DNA from: Paenibacillus macerans
Lineage (GTDB): Bacteria; Bacillota; Bacilli; Paenibacillales; Paenibacillaceae
Assembly (NCBI RefSeq): GCF_023715465.1
Contig: NZ_JAMBOE010000001.1
Location: 62,001 to 126,000, forward strand
DNA length: 64,000 nt
Direction: 5' to 3'
In this document: positions 43,426 to 52,244 of the stretch, in pieces
Layout of the letters: every line of letters begins with the position of its first letter
Numbering within the stretch: position 1 is the stretch's first letter
Program-made: the position numbers and the translations under genes
The notes under the pieces: generated by a model
Told to the model about the DNA's origin: nothing
The model's database searches: none
The model's input: only the letters and a program-made list of their open reading frames with translations

Positions 43426-45660
43426 TTATCTTTTTAACTCTTTAACAAAGTACACAAATACCTCAATATTAGGGTATTTCGCTTTAAATTGCTCAATTAT
43501 CGGGCTACAACTCGCACAAGGCTCACGGTCAGTGTATAAGTCAATCCTTCCTTTACGCTGTTCAGATTTCAATTTATTTAGCTCGTTAGTAATATCATCT
43601 AAAATCTTAAATTCAGTATCCCATTTCCTTGGGTAAGCACCTGCTCCATCAACGATATCTTCAGGGTTTACATCACGTGGAGTATAGTTCCATTCGCTTT
43701 CGGGTTTCAATAAAGAATATCCTTTTGCATCTCCCGCATCAACAACATCGTTAACTCGGCTACTAGATTTGAATTCACTTCTGAGTCCATCAATCTTAAC
43801 TTCAGCTATACCAAAATTGCCCAGTTTTCGAATTTCTTTTGGTAACTCTTTCCTTAATTCTTTACTTCTTCTTGCTAAATCTCCACCTATCCCTGTTGAA
43901 TTAAAATCTACCTTTTCTAAAGTGTAGCTCATAGATTTATTATTACTATTTCCCGTCTCCTCAGCTACCTTACTCGGTACCGGCGTCTCCAACTTTCTTT
44001 GCATTGCCGGCACATCATCCACTTCCGAACGCTTCAACCACTCGGTCAGCTTTTGTCCCGCGGTGCTCTTGAGCGCGCTGGAAACGAGCTTAAACGCATA
44101 AGTGAAGGTCACGTCCCCGGCTCCGGCCATAGCGGTATCCAGAGCGATATTTTGGGCGCGGTCAATGAGGTCTTGGTCGCCGTCATGCTTGAAGTCGGTT
44201 ACCGCGTCAGACGCTTCGGTGGCCGTGCCGAAGATCGCTCCCGCCGTCATGGATCTGACAAGTGTGGGTGACAGCTTGGAAAGGGCCGCCGGGGTTTTCA
44301 CTGCCTTCAAATATTTAAAGGGCAAAAAGAACCCGACTACATTTCCGGCAGCTTCGCCAACTCCTTTGCCGTACGGATCATCCAGGGGATTTACGTAACC
44401 TTCCGGTTCCGGTCCCATAATCCATTCGGCAAGCAGCTCCGGCAATCCTGCCGAGGCTGTGTTGATTGCGTTCACCACAGCATTCGATCCGCCAACCATT
44501 AGGTTCGCTAGAAACGGATCTCCGATACCGCTTTGTTTTTGCCGCATCTCGTTTTCTTCTTTTTTCTCAAGCTCCTTCAGTTCGTTATATATCCTGTCTT
44601 GTTCTTCCTTGGACAAATCTGCCCAACAGGTCTGTTTCAGCCGCTCCTGAACTTCCGGATCATCGCGGTTTAGCACATCGTCCAGCGAATAGCTACGTGG
44701 ATCATCCGCCATAATAAAGTATTGCGGCTCGTTCTTGGCCTCCTCAACCAGTTCCACTTTAGGAATGTTAAACAGCGCCTGCCAGGTTGCCGGCCCAATA
44801 ACGCCCTCCAGCCCGTCTTGATCCTTCTCGTAAACCTCCCGGAACCCTTCCAACGCGCGTACGGTAGCTTCATCAAAATAGCCGTTCGCCTCGACCTCAA
44901 ACCCCAGCTCTTGCAACCGCAGCTGGGCCATTTTCACCGACTCGGAGTAGGTCTGACCATGCATTTGCACCGTCAGCAGCCCGCTTAACGTCCCGAACAA
45001 GGTTCGCCACACATTTTCATCCACGATTCCTTGCCGATCGCCGGCATTGTCCAGTCCGTATTTTTCTTTGTACCGATTAACTGCTGCCAGCGTGGCCGAG
45101 TCAAAATAACCGTTTACTTCTAACTCGTACCCCAGTTCCTGCAATCTTTCCTGCAGTTTTAGCACTTCATCGCTTTTATGCTCCGGGTCCAGGGTCAGTT
45201 CTTTCGTAAGCGGCTCCACCGTGATAGGGAGGTAAACCGCCGCCCGGGAGAATAAGGAAAACGCCGAAAACGTCAAAGGAAAGACGCTCGTTTTATTCCC
45301 TGAAGGCGTGGGGAACGCGGCAAATTGGTTTAAGGTAACCGGAAGTTTTAACTGCTTCGCCTTCAAAAAGGACTCCTGCTCTTGGCGAGTATACTCGTCC
45401 GCCGCCCAGCGCAGCGTTTTCTCTTTCGTGCGCAATTCGTCGCCGATCTCCCGGGACAGCTGCCTAATCCGCTCCATCCGCCGCTCCACTTCAGATACCG
45501 CAGAGCGGACTCCCGACTCAGAATAAGCGGAGCTTGTTCTACTGGTTAACTCCGATACTCTTTTCAGCGTAACTGTGACATGATCTCCGAACTGTTGCTC
45601 CAACCGGCGTACTTCGTCTGCGAGCCCGTTAATGCGGGCCGGATCGACCTTCAGTTCCAA
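43426..45660 (-). CDS. LXG-like polymorphic toxin with two peptidoglycan-binding domains and deaminase-like tip
   Basis: 744 residues from a TTG at 45660, right after AAAGGAGGGG; the earlier ATG at 45711 lacks spacing. Residues 1-105 form a helical LXG/WXG-like type VII export domain. Two PG_binding_1 repeats follow at about 170-305 (LQERLQELGYELEVNGYFDS; AQLRLQELGFEVEANGYFDE). A hydrophobic Ala/Gly-rich pre-toxin region lies at about 410-550. The C-terminal 140 residues look like a nucleic-acid or nucleotide deaminase: DTEFKILDDI with the Glu and PCASCSPII with the CxxC zinc ligands. Immunity gene follows directly. Confidence 0.82.
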   Translation of the reverse strand: MELKVDPARINGLADEVRRLEQQFGDHVTVTLKRVSELTSRTSSAYSESGVRSAVSEVERRMERIRQLSREIGDELRTKEKTLRWAADEYTRQEQESFLKAKQLKLPVTLNQFAAFPTPSGNKTSVFPLTFSAFSLFSRAAVYLPITVEPLTKELTLDPEHKSDEVLKLQERLQELGYELEVNGYFDSATLAAVNRYKEKYGLDNAGDRQGIVDENVWRTLFGTLSGLLTVQMHGQTYSESVKMAQLRLQELGFEVEANGYFDEATVRALEGFREVYEKDQDGLEGVIGPATWQALFNIPKVELVEEAKNEPQYFIMADDPRSYSLDDVLNRDDPEVQERLKQTCWADLSKEEQDRIYNELKELEKKEENEMRQKQSGIGDPFLANLMVGGSNAVVNAINTASAGLPELLAEWIMGPEPEGYVNPLDDPYGKGVGEAAGNVVGFFLPFKYLKAVKTPAALSKLSPTLVRSMTAGAIFGTATEASDAVTDFKHDGDQDLIDRAQNIALDTAMAGAGDVTFTYAFKLVSSALKSTAGQKLTEWLKRSEVDDVPAMQRKLETPVPSKVAEETGNSNNKSMSYTLEKVDFNSTGIGGDLARRSKELRKELPKEIRKLGNFGIAEVKIDGLRSEFKSSSRVNDVVDAGDAKGYSLLKPESEWNYTPRDVNPEDIVDGAGAYPRKWDTEFKILDDITNELNKLKSEQRKGRIDLYTDREPCASCSPIIEQFKAKYPNIEVFVYFVKELKR

Positions 45661-46165
45661 GACGTTCCCCTCCTTTCCCCAACATACTTGGAAACGCAAA
45701 AAGTTGTTCAAGGGCGGAAAGCGGTTTGCGCCGAAACAAAAGGGCCTGACTTCGCTCCGGCATCATCCCCAGCATCCAGGTTCCTTTTTCTGTTCGCGCA
45801 CAGGTAAACAGCGCTTCGGCCTCCTCTCCAGAAGCCAAGTGGTATCCGGCAATGACCCGGCAATGGATAAATTCCATGGAGACTGCCCCGTTTTTTTCCA
45901 CCAAGCAAGCAAACACCTGGTCCGGGAAAGACAAAATTTCCGCAATCGCGGCATAATCACGCTTTATGTATAGTTGATCCTCATCTTCTTCCGTCAAAAT
46001 ATGTTTGCTCTTCAGCCGGCCGGACACCATCTCCCATCGTTGGCGGACCTCCTGCAAATCAAGGTCATCCAGCACATTTTCCAAACCGAACAAGGTAGTG
46101 GCACCGGAAAGCAAGCATAGGTAAAACCACTCATCTTGCAACAGCACATAGTTTGTCCTATTCAT
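45629..46165 (-). CDS. adaptor/chaperone-like protein of the type VII toxin locus
   Basis: 178 residues from the ATG at 46165, behind GGGAG. No domain recognised with certainty; it is rich in hydrophobic helices and has LQEVRQRWEMVSGRLKSKHI and MEFIHCRVIAGYHLASGEEA. The gene overlaps the start of the toxin gene by 32 bases, so the two are co-translated. Small proteins at this position commonly help LXG toxins to be exported, by inference only. Confidence 0.6.
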   Translation of the reverse strand: MNRTNYVLLQDEWFYLCLLSGATTLFGLENVLDDLDLQEVRQRWEMVSGRLKSKHILTEEDEDQLYIKRDYAAIAEILSFPDQVFACLVEKNGAVSMEFIHCRVIAGYHLASGEEAEALFTCARTEKGTWMLGMMPERSQALLFRRKPLSALEQLFAFPSMLGKGGERLGTEGRSGPH

Positions 46166-46297
46166 TCCAATACTCCCGGGATATAGGTATTTATGAAAAA
46201 AACAGCTCACTACATTTTATCAACCCGCCGCCGGCCTCACAATTCCTTAGTTGGCATAATATCCCACAAATGATCCGTTTCACCTATATAAATGAAC

Positions 46298-46331
46298 AAA
46301 AAGTCCGGAGCAGCATGGGGCTGCCCCGGAC
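46298..46331 (-). terminator. intrinsic terminator after the retropepsin-like gene
   Basis: On the minus strand GTCCGG-GGCAGCC and GCTGCT-CCGGAC pair around CCATG, followed by TTTTTG. It lies 31 bases after the protease stop and ends that two-gene operon. Confidence 0.82.
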
Positions 46332-46361
46332 ACATTTATGCGGATAATTTACTAATCTAGG

Positions 46362-46754
46362 TTAAGAAGCATCCAGTGATAAAGTTAGATGCTTCAAATC
46401 GATAACGGCATTTAATTTCATAAGAAGATCAAGTCCGAGCAGTCCGTTGATATGCCCCTGAGGGTCAATAACGCCAAAATCCAGCTTTACATCGTTCAAG
46501 CCTACTGCCCCTAGCCTTACCCCGTCAACCTGTTTCATGTAAAAGTTATGCAAACTTCCACCAATACCATAGGAAGAATGGATATAATCATCAAGTTCAG
46601 CAGCGATACCGATTGTTTCGACCGCGTCGGGGGAAATGATCGTTTCAGCAGCTCCAGTATCTAAAACAATCCGGTCGATCACCGTAGATCTTCCTCGAAA
46701 TAAAATCTCTACTGACGTGAACAAAAGGCCGTTTTCAGACACGACGTTTATCAT
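46362..46754 (-). CDS. retropepsin-like aspartic protease
   Basis: 130 residues, the length of one retropepsin monomer. The active-site motif is VLDTGAAETI near residue 31, and the second half has GLLGLDLLMKL, similar to the flap-side ILG-D motif of clan AA proteases, so it probably works as a dimer. No signal peptide. ATG follows AAGGGG, 3 bases after the stop of the small upstream gene. A decayed copy of the same pair is at 35581-36093. Substrate unknown. Confidence 0.82.
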   Translation of the reverse strand: MINVVSENGLLFTSVEILFRGRSTVIDRIVLDTGAAETIISPDAVETIGIAAELDDYIHSSYGIGGSLHNFYMKQVDGVRLGAVGLNDVKLDFGVIDPQGHINGLLGLDLLMKLNAVIDLKHLTLSLDAS

Positions 46755-46756
46755 AG

Positions 46757-46996
46757 CTAACCCCTTAGTCCGAACAATTGTTTGATAGGGACTTCAATTT
46801 TCTCTTTACCCGTATGGTAGACGAGAATGTCGTCTTTTGCTCGAACTAACTCTCGTGTGGCTTCTACATTATCATCAAAAGCCTGAATGATTGCCATATC
46901 GTCAACATATCGCACTTGATTTTCAATGCGCCCCTCCAAGATACGGAGTTTAACAAAACAGTTTGGGTACAGCCTACGAACTTCCTCCCACTTCAA
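46757..46996 (-). CDS. small conserved partner of the retropepsin-like protease
   Basis: 79 residues starting at TTG behind GGAGGTG: MKWEEVRRLYPNCFVKLRIL, VDDMAIIQAFDDNVEATREL, DDILVYHTGKEKIEVPI. No named domain. It forms a two-gene operon with the protease, and a broken copy of the pair occurs at 35581, so the association looks functional rather than accidental. A substrate, inhibitor or adaptor role is possible. Confidence 0.75.
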   Translation of the reverse strand: MKWEEVRRLYPNCFVKLRILEGRIENQVRYVDDMAIIQAFDDNVEATRELVRAKDDILVYHTGKEKIEVPIKQLFGLRG

Positions 46997-47435
46997 CGTC
47001 TACACCTCCAACCAACTTATTTCGTATCTCCATGATAACACTTCCCCCTAAAGCATGCTATGCAGTATGAACAGTTGAAAAACTACTAACCTAGGTTAAG
47101 AAGCATCATGGCCCCGGTGTTTAACCGGAACATAAGCCAAAATCCGATCCAGCCCAAAAGCCAGGGGTTCGCCGGAAGCAAGGCGAGTTACCCGCACTAG
47201 ACGATGTGGGGTTCAAAGGAAATAGATCGCCCTTTATTACAAGCACAACTTTTATAATCAGCGCAAAACCAACGGAATCATTAAAATACAGATTAACAGC
47301 TGAGAATCATTTATTTATCGATGAAGGTTCCGATAACGTTCTTGGATTCACGAACTTGAGAGGCTTAAAATCCGGATTGGTCAAAATGCGCATCGTCCCA
47401 ACTTAATCCTTCCTCGATCTTCATGCGCCGCCTCT
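46997..47435. other. gene-poor stretch with a short duplicated segment
   Basis: Bases 47087-47109 (ACTAACCTAGG then TTAAGAAGCATC) repeat 46349-46371, at the 3' end of the protease gene, with one difference. This points to a small local duplication. The left half of a dispersed repeat lies at 47333-47354. The 67-codon plus-strand frame at 47206 has no ribosome site and is not called. Confidence 0.45.
47333..47354 (+). repeat. dispersed intergenic repeat, half copy R3
   Basis: ATAACGTTCTTGG followed by ATTCACGAA matches the left end of R2 and R4. The right arm (GTGAATAC...GTTA) was not found downstream, so the copy is incomplete. Confidence 0.6.
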
Positions 47436-48152
47436 CTATTTATTATAAATCACCGGAGTTTTGAATTCCCAACATTTCCACAGACTTTCATCTATCGCTA
47501 GTTCAGCCATAAAATAACTTACATTTATTCTGCTTGTTTTACCCGCATTGAATATGGGGCTTATTACCGGAGATTCACAAACTTCATATGGACTCTCTTC
47601 ATCATGATTGACTAAGGTATCCGGCCGTACGGCAACCCATCCGACATTTCCGTCTTCTTTACCCATTTTGGCAATCAAATAATTGGCTGCCTTAACATTA
47701 TCTCGATGAGGAGGAAGCAACAGCTTTAGTAAGGATAAGATGATTTTTTCTCCCAGTGAATTTGTCTCTCCCGATAACGTGTTTGTGTAACCTGCTGTAC
47801 TCATCAGGATGAGTTTCACCCTTTTGTCGGCCCTTTTCGGGACGGTCTCACAGATTCTTTTGATTGCATCAAATACCAAATAACGAGGTTTGCCGAACAT
47901 CCCTTTGAGTGTAAGATTGTGACCAAGACAGGAGATAATGACATCACAATCACATAGAAGCTGATTCATTTCAGCGTCATTTAATTCGTTGATATTCCCC
48001 TTTACGATTTCCACTAATGGATGTTCTTGTACGTCATGGGGAACAACAGCACTTTTTCGGATGAGAATCCGAGTATGGATTTGTCTTTTGATAAATTGCC
48101 TGACGACATGTTTACCGGTAGCGCCGCTTGCTCCAAGCACTAATACTCTCAT
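47436..48152 (-). CDS. NAD(P)-binding oxidoreductase (NmrA/atypical SDR)
   Basis: 238 residues. The Rossmann motif VLVLGASGATGKHVVRQFIK opens the protein, DCDVIISCLGHN follows, and LILMSTAGYTN occupies the active-site strand. There is no classic YxxxK, as in NmrA-like members. Such proteins reduce quinones or sense redox. It lies downstream of the DUF4386 gene, with a MITE-like element in between. Confidence 0.88.
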   Translation of the reverse strand: MRVLVLGASGATGKHVVRQFIKRQIHTRILIRKSAVVPHDVQEHPLVEIVKGNINELNDAEMNQLLCDCDVIISCLGHNLTLKGMFGKPRYLVFDAIKRICETVPKRADKRVKLILMSTAGYTNTLSGETNSLGEKIILSLLKLLLPPHRDNVKAANYLIAKMGKEDGNVGWVAVRPDTLVNHDEESPYEVCESPVISPIFNAGKTSRINVSYFMAELAIDESLWKCWEFKTPVIYNK

Positions 48153-48189
48153 ACCCCATCTCCGTTTTCATTAGATTTATTTTAGAGGT

Positions 48190-48358
48190 GGTTCAAAAAG
48201 TCGTCTTTTGATCACGAAGCAGGTCAGGAAGCAGATTCGGCATCGAATCTTGAATTCAGCCGGGCCTTCCGGTGCTCACGTACCCAAAACGTACGCTCCG
48301 CTCCTCAGTCCCTAGCTTCATCCAACCTTCTCGGTGCTGAAAAGCCGACTTTTTGAAC
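48190..48358. repeat. MITE-like element with inverted ends
   Basis: GTTCAAAAAGTCG (48191-48203) and CGACTTTTTGAAC (48346-48358) are perfect 13-bp inverted repeats, with further imperfect pairing inside (CTTTT, GAAG / CTTC, AAAAG). The 169-bp unit encodes nothing and abuts the DUF4386 stop codon. Elements of this look are common in Paenibacillus genomes, from general knowledge. It may act as a terminator when transcribed. Confidence 0.7.
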
Positions 48359-49030
48359 TCACACTTTAATTTGATTGAATCCTTTGAATATTAGATGTAC
48401 AGCGAGAAACATCTCGCAAATAGCTATCGGCGCATTTAGGATAAAGTAGACCGGGCTCGCTAATTTGATGATGTTCAACATCAACAGTAATGTAGCCAGA
48501 AGAGTCAAGGTAGAGCCGATCATCCCCCATATCGAGAACCACCTTGGGATAAGTCTAATTTTATATAGGCCATAATAGAGGATCAAGCCGCCAATACTCC
48601 ATGGCAATATCATCCCTATATGATTCAGAATATCTCTGCCTTGTCTGAGCAATTCAGCGATAACTTCAAAATACGATGAGTCAGCTTGGCCGGCAGTTGC
48701 AAAACTCTGACTCAAACCTAATAAAAGAAGCAGAGAGCCTATACCGGCAAAGAGAAAGCCGGAGCCAATCATCCTGAAACCAAAATATCCCACCGCCAGA
48801 CTTTTGTTGTATTTTTTAATGATTGGATATAACAATACGGTTATCGTGACATACACTACAGCCATTGCCGCTTGAAAAAAGGTTGCAACCAAAACTTGCA
48901 TTTCGATCTCCGACAACTTTACAAGGTAATTGGAACGTTCTAATGCAGGAACAGAGCTAAATATTCCAAAAACAAAACTGAAGATGAGCAGCAGCCCAAG
49001 ATAGACTGCCGTTTTTCTGTTGGTTTGCAT
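48359..49030 (-). CDS. DUF4386 membrane protein
   Basis: 223 residues with about six hydrophobic helices (TAVYLGLLLIFSFVFGIFSS; VYVTITVLLYPIIKKYN; GMILPWSIGGLILYYGLYKI). The length and helix pattern fit DUF4386, whose function is unknown. It starts 150 bp after the stop of the MalT-like regulator gene and is a candidate target of it. Clean ATG behind AAGGGGGAG. Confidence 0.85.
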   Translation of the reverse strand: MQTNRKTAVYLGLLLIFSFVFGIFSSVPALERSNYLVKLSEIEMQVLVATFFQAAMAVVYVTITVLLYPIIKKYNKSLAVGYFGFRMIGSGFLFAGIGSLLLLLGLSQSFATAGQADSSYFEVIAELLRQGRDILNHIGMILPWSIGGLILYYGLYKIRLIPRWFSIWGMIGSTLTLLATLLLMLNIIKLASPVYFILNAPIAICEMFLAVHLIFKGFNQIKV

Positions 49031-49179
49031 GACGACTCCCCCTTTTACCTGATGATCAGCCAGAGTGTTTTACGAATAGTATATTGGCTGCAAGGCTTGA
49101 CTGAGTAGATACTAAAGTAGGGTTCGAACTAAAAAAGGCCCAAGCCTTGCCTTTAGGCATTGCTTAAGACCGGAGTAAG

Positions 49180-51816
49180 TTATATCAGTCCGAGCTCTCT
49201 GGCACGTGCGATCGCTTCGGTTCGCCGTTTGACCTGCAATTTGTCAAAAATATTGCGATTATACCCCTTCACTGTACTTAAGGCCAGGAAAAGCCGATCA
49301 CCTATTTCTTGATTGGAGAGGCCTTGGGCGATCAGTTGCAAAACTTCCAGTTCACGCTCGCTTAAGGCATCGATTAAAGGTTCGAAGCGGATGGGGGGAC
49401 TGTGAACAGCGAAATCATTGAGCTTCTGTTCATTATGCATGTTGGACAGTAAAAACCCGGTATAATCCGGCTGGATCCGACGGGCAGCCGCTTCCGTTAA
49501 TAAATCAAACATGGGCTTACCCTCGTCAACAAAAAGACGAACGAAGCCCTCATCCTCTGCCAGTGTCAAAGCATCATTTAAGCTTTCAAGCGCCCTTTCC
49601 ATATTGCCTTGGACCTGAAACGCCAATGCTTGGAGTACAAGAAGCTTAAGCTGTTCGTTCTTCCATTGCTTCGCTTTCGCTTGGTCATACAAAGTACCCA
49701 GTATGGCAAGGGCCGCCCTTGCGTTCCCTTGGATCATATGGATTCTTGACTGCAGAACAGGCCATTCACTAGTTTCCAGATGCTTTACGGCTTCCGGAAA
49801 GTTGCCGTGATGAAGAGAAATAAGAAGTTCCAAGTGTTGAACTTCGCCCAAAAGGTGAGTAAAGGATCGTTCTTGCACTTCATGACGAGCTTTAGTTAAC
49901 AAAGCTTCCGATACAGAAATATCTTGTCTGGTGAGTTTCAATTTTGCCGCAAATAATTCACTATCGGATAGCCTATCCGTATTCTCGATCTGCCTGGCCA
50001 ACAGGATACTCTGCCCTATATGCTGTTCGGCTGCCTCCAAATCATTCCATTCATAGAAGATTCGAGCCATGCCTAAGTATGCCTCACAAGCGGCCGGCAG
50101 TGGCGGTTCGCCAGCTAGTTCAATCACTTGTTTATAGGTTTGCACGGCCAGGTGCAACTGATTGTCGAGCTCCTGGATCTGGCCTGTACCTAAAGTTGCC
50201 ATAAGCGTAATAATCAGGTGTCCCATTCGCTTGCTTATCGATAATGCTTCGGTATAAGCTCGTCTGGCGGCTGCGCGATCGCCCTGCAGCTGGTAGGCAA
50301 CGCCTAACGTCCAGGTAGTCGCTGCGCGCACAGGCAGATTATTCGGATGCAGATGATCCAGCGCGAGGAGTGATTGGGCAATAATGGTATCCGTCTCGTT
50401 CCGAATGACTCCAAGCGTGGCCCGGATCGATGCCATATGCCCGATTAGATCATGATCTACCTCATCGGGATCGATAGGTTTCATGGCCGCTTCGGCAGCG
50501 GATAGTTTTTGTTCGATTCCGTCCACTTGGCCGATCATCAATAAGGCGGAGGCATAAATCACCCAAAGCGACGGCCGTTCGTTAAGCGTGGACTCGTCCT
50601 GGTGCTTTAACCAATTTAGTACAGGCTGAGCGGCGCCGCGAAAATGTATAGGCATTCCCCTTCCTTCGATTAAAGTTGCGGCCCGATCCACATCTTGAGC
50701 CGCCGCAGCGTGCTGAAAGGCTTCGATCTCAAGGTCATTCTCTTCAAACCAATGGCTTGCCCTGGTATGTAGAACGGCAATCTCCTCGGCCTTGTCCTTG
50801 TTGGCATGATACAAACGCTGTCGCAACAAATCGGCAAAAAGATGATGGTAACGGTACCAATGACGCTCGCTATCCAACGGGATGATGAAGAGATTGGAAC
50901 GCTCAAGATACGCCAGGATTTCATCTCCTCCCACACCATTCTGTAGAACCGCATCACAGAGGGAGCCGCAAAATCGATCAAAAATGGAGGTATGAAGCAA
51001 AAAGGTCTGAACCTTTTCGGATTGCTGCATAAGGACTTCCTCCATTAAATAGTCCAACACAAAACGGTGGCTGCCGGTAAAGGACGAGATGAATTGGGTC
51101 GTATTTGAATTGCCCTGCATAGAGATAGCGGCTAATTGCAACCCGACAATCCACCCTTCTGTGCGTGCCTTCAGAGCAAACACCTCTTCAGATGATAAAT
51201 TAAGCCCCATGATTTGGTTGAAAAATAACGCCGCTTCTTGCCGGGTGAAACACAGGTCGTTTCCACGCAGTTCGGTCAATTGGTTCCTTGCCCGCAATTT
51301 GGCGATCGGCAGCTGCGGCTCTTCGCGCGTCATGATGATCAAATGCATCTGTAAGGGTTGATGATCGATCAGAAAAGACAGGGCATCATGCACGGTTTGG
51401 GATTCAATGACGTGATAGTCATCAAGAACGAGAATAAATGGATCTGAACCGGATGATATTTCATTGACTAAAGTAGTAAGGATGTATTGGATCGGCAACG
51501 GTTGCGGAGATTGTAACGCTTTCCATACACCTTGGTCGTTAACATCAACGATGTTCTTTATTGCAGCGATAAGATGAAGGAGAAACCGCACAGGATCATT
51601 GTCACCTTCATCCAGCGATAACCAAGCGGCCCGATGTCTGCAGTCAGCCAGCCACTCGCTGAGCAACGTGGTTTTACCATAGCCTGCAGAAGCGGAGATT
51701 AGCGTTAGTTTTCCTTGCTGCCCCTCAGACAAGCGTTGGAACAAATGTGAGCGTTGAACCACTTTCGTTCGCGCTGGAGGAATATGCAGCTTTGTGGCTA
51801 ATATAGGTATGTTCAT
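49180..51816 (-). CDS. MalT-like ATP-dependent LuxR-family regulator (LAL)
   Basis: 878 residues. The N-terminal STAND ATPase has Walker A in SASAGYGKTT (41-50) and LVLDDYHVIES as Walker B (near 130). A long tetratricopeptide-like helical array spans about 400-790. The C-terminal LuxR helix-turn-helix is LSERELEVLQLIAQGLSNQE. These activators bind a ligand through the repeats and need ATP. It precedes the DUF4386 and NmrA genes in the same direction; no transporter or sugar gene is nearby to name the inducer. Confidence 0.92.
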   Translation of the reverse strand: MNIPILATKLHIPPARTKVVQRSHLFQRLSEGQQGKLTLISASAGYGKTTLLSEWLADCRHRAAWLSLDEGDNDPVRFLLHLIAAIKNIVDVNDQGVWKALQSPQPLPIQYILTTLVNEISSGSDPFILVLDDYHVIESQTVHDALSFLIDHQPLQMHLIIMTREEPQLPIAKLRARNQLTELRGNDLCFTRQEAALFFNQIMGLNLSSEEVFALKARTEGWIVGLQLAAISMQGNSNTTQFISSFTGSHRFVLDYLMEEVLMQQSEKVQTFLLHTSIFDRFCGSLCDAVLQNGVGGDEILAYLERSNLFIIPLDSERHWYRYHHLFADLLRQRLYHANKDKAEEIAVLHTRASHWFEENDLEIEAFQHAAAAQDVDRAATLIEGRGMPIHFRGAAQPVLNWLKHQDESTLNERPSLWVIYASALLMIGQVDGIEQKLSAAEAAMKPIDPDEVDHDLIGHMASIRATLGVIRNETDTIIAQSLLALDHLHPNNLPVRAATTWTLGVAYQLQGDRAAARRAYTEALSISKRMGHLIITLMATLGTGQIQELDNQLHLAVQTYKQVIELAGEPPLPAACEAYLGMARIFYEWNDLEAAEQHIGQSILLARQIENTDRLSDSELFAAKLKLTRQDISVSEALLTKARHEVQERSFTHLLGEVQHLELLISLHHGNFPEAVKHLETSEWPVLQSRIHMIQGNARAALAILGTLYDQAKAKQWKNEQLKLLVLQALAFQVQGNMERALESLNDALTLAEDEGFVRLFVDEGKPMFDLLTEAAARRIQPDYTGFLLSNMHNEQKLNDFAVHSPPIRFEPLIDALSERELEVLQLIAQGLSNQEIGDRLFLALSTVKGYNRNIFDKLQVKRRTEAIARARELGLI

Positions 51817-51866
51817 AAAATTTCTACACCACGCTTTTCATTTTTACGCACAAACGAAGCAGCTTC

Positions 51867-52023
51867 TCAGCAGAAACACCTTGTGATGCCATTCAATGCC
51901 ATCTCCGCCTCCGCCGCCCTCACCGTCCGGGCAATATCCAATTCAACCCCTTGCTTTTTCAGCGAATACGAGAGCTCATCAATGTAGGCTCAAATCATCC
52001 TCCAGCAGCAGGAGCTTGTTCAT
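51867..52023 (-). pseudogene. response regulator N-terminal fragment, frameshifted
   Basis: From ATG at 52023 (GGGGAAG upstream) it reads MNKLLLLEDDLSL, then after a frameshift IDELSYSLKKQGVELDIART and VRAAEAEMALNG. This is the first third of an OmpR-type receiver, with the acidic pair intact, but the phosphorylated Asp and the rest are missing. Confidence 0.65.
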
Positions 52024-52244
52024 TTTTCCACTTCCCCTTGTTTATCTTAGGTCTATTATGATTCGAGATGATGGGAGAATTCAGGGAAGGTGTCAAAGGT
52101 AGCGGATAATTCCGGGAAGCATGGAACACAAGAAACTGTAGGAGGCAGGTATTCATTTTGCCCCGCATACTTCCGACTCTTGGAACTTTTAATAAACGAA
52201 TGTTGCGCCTACTGGTATGGACCAAGCTGCCGGCTTTGCACTTG

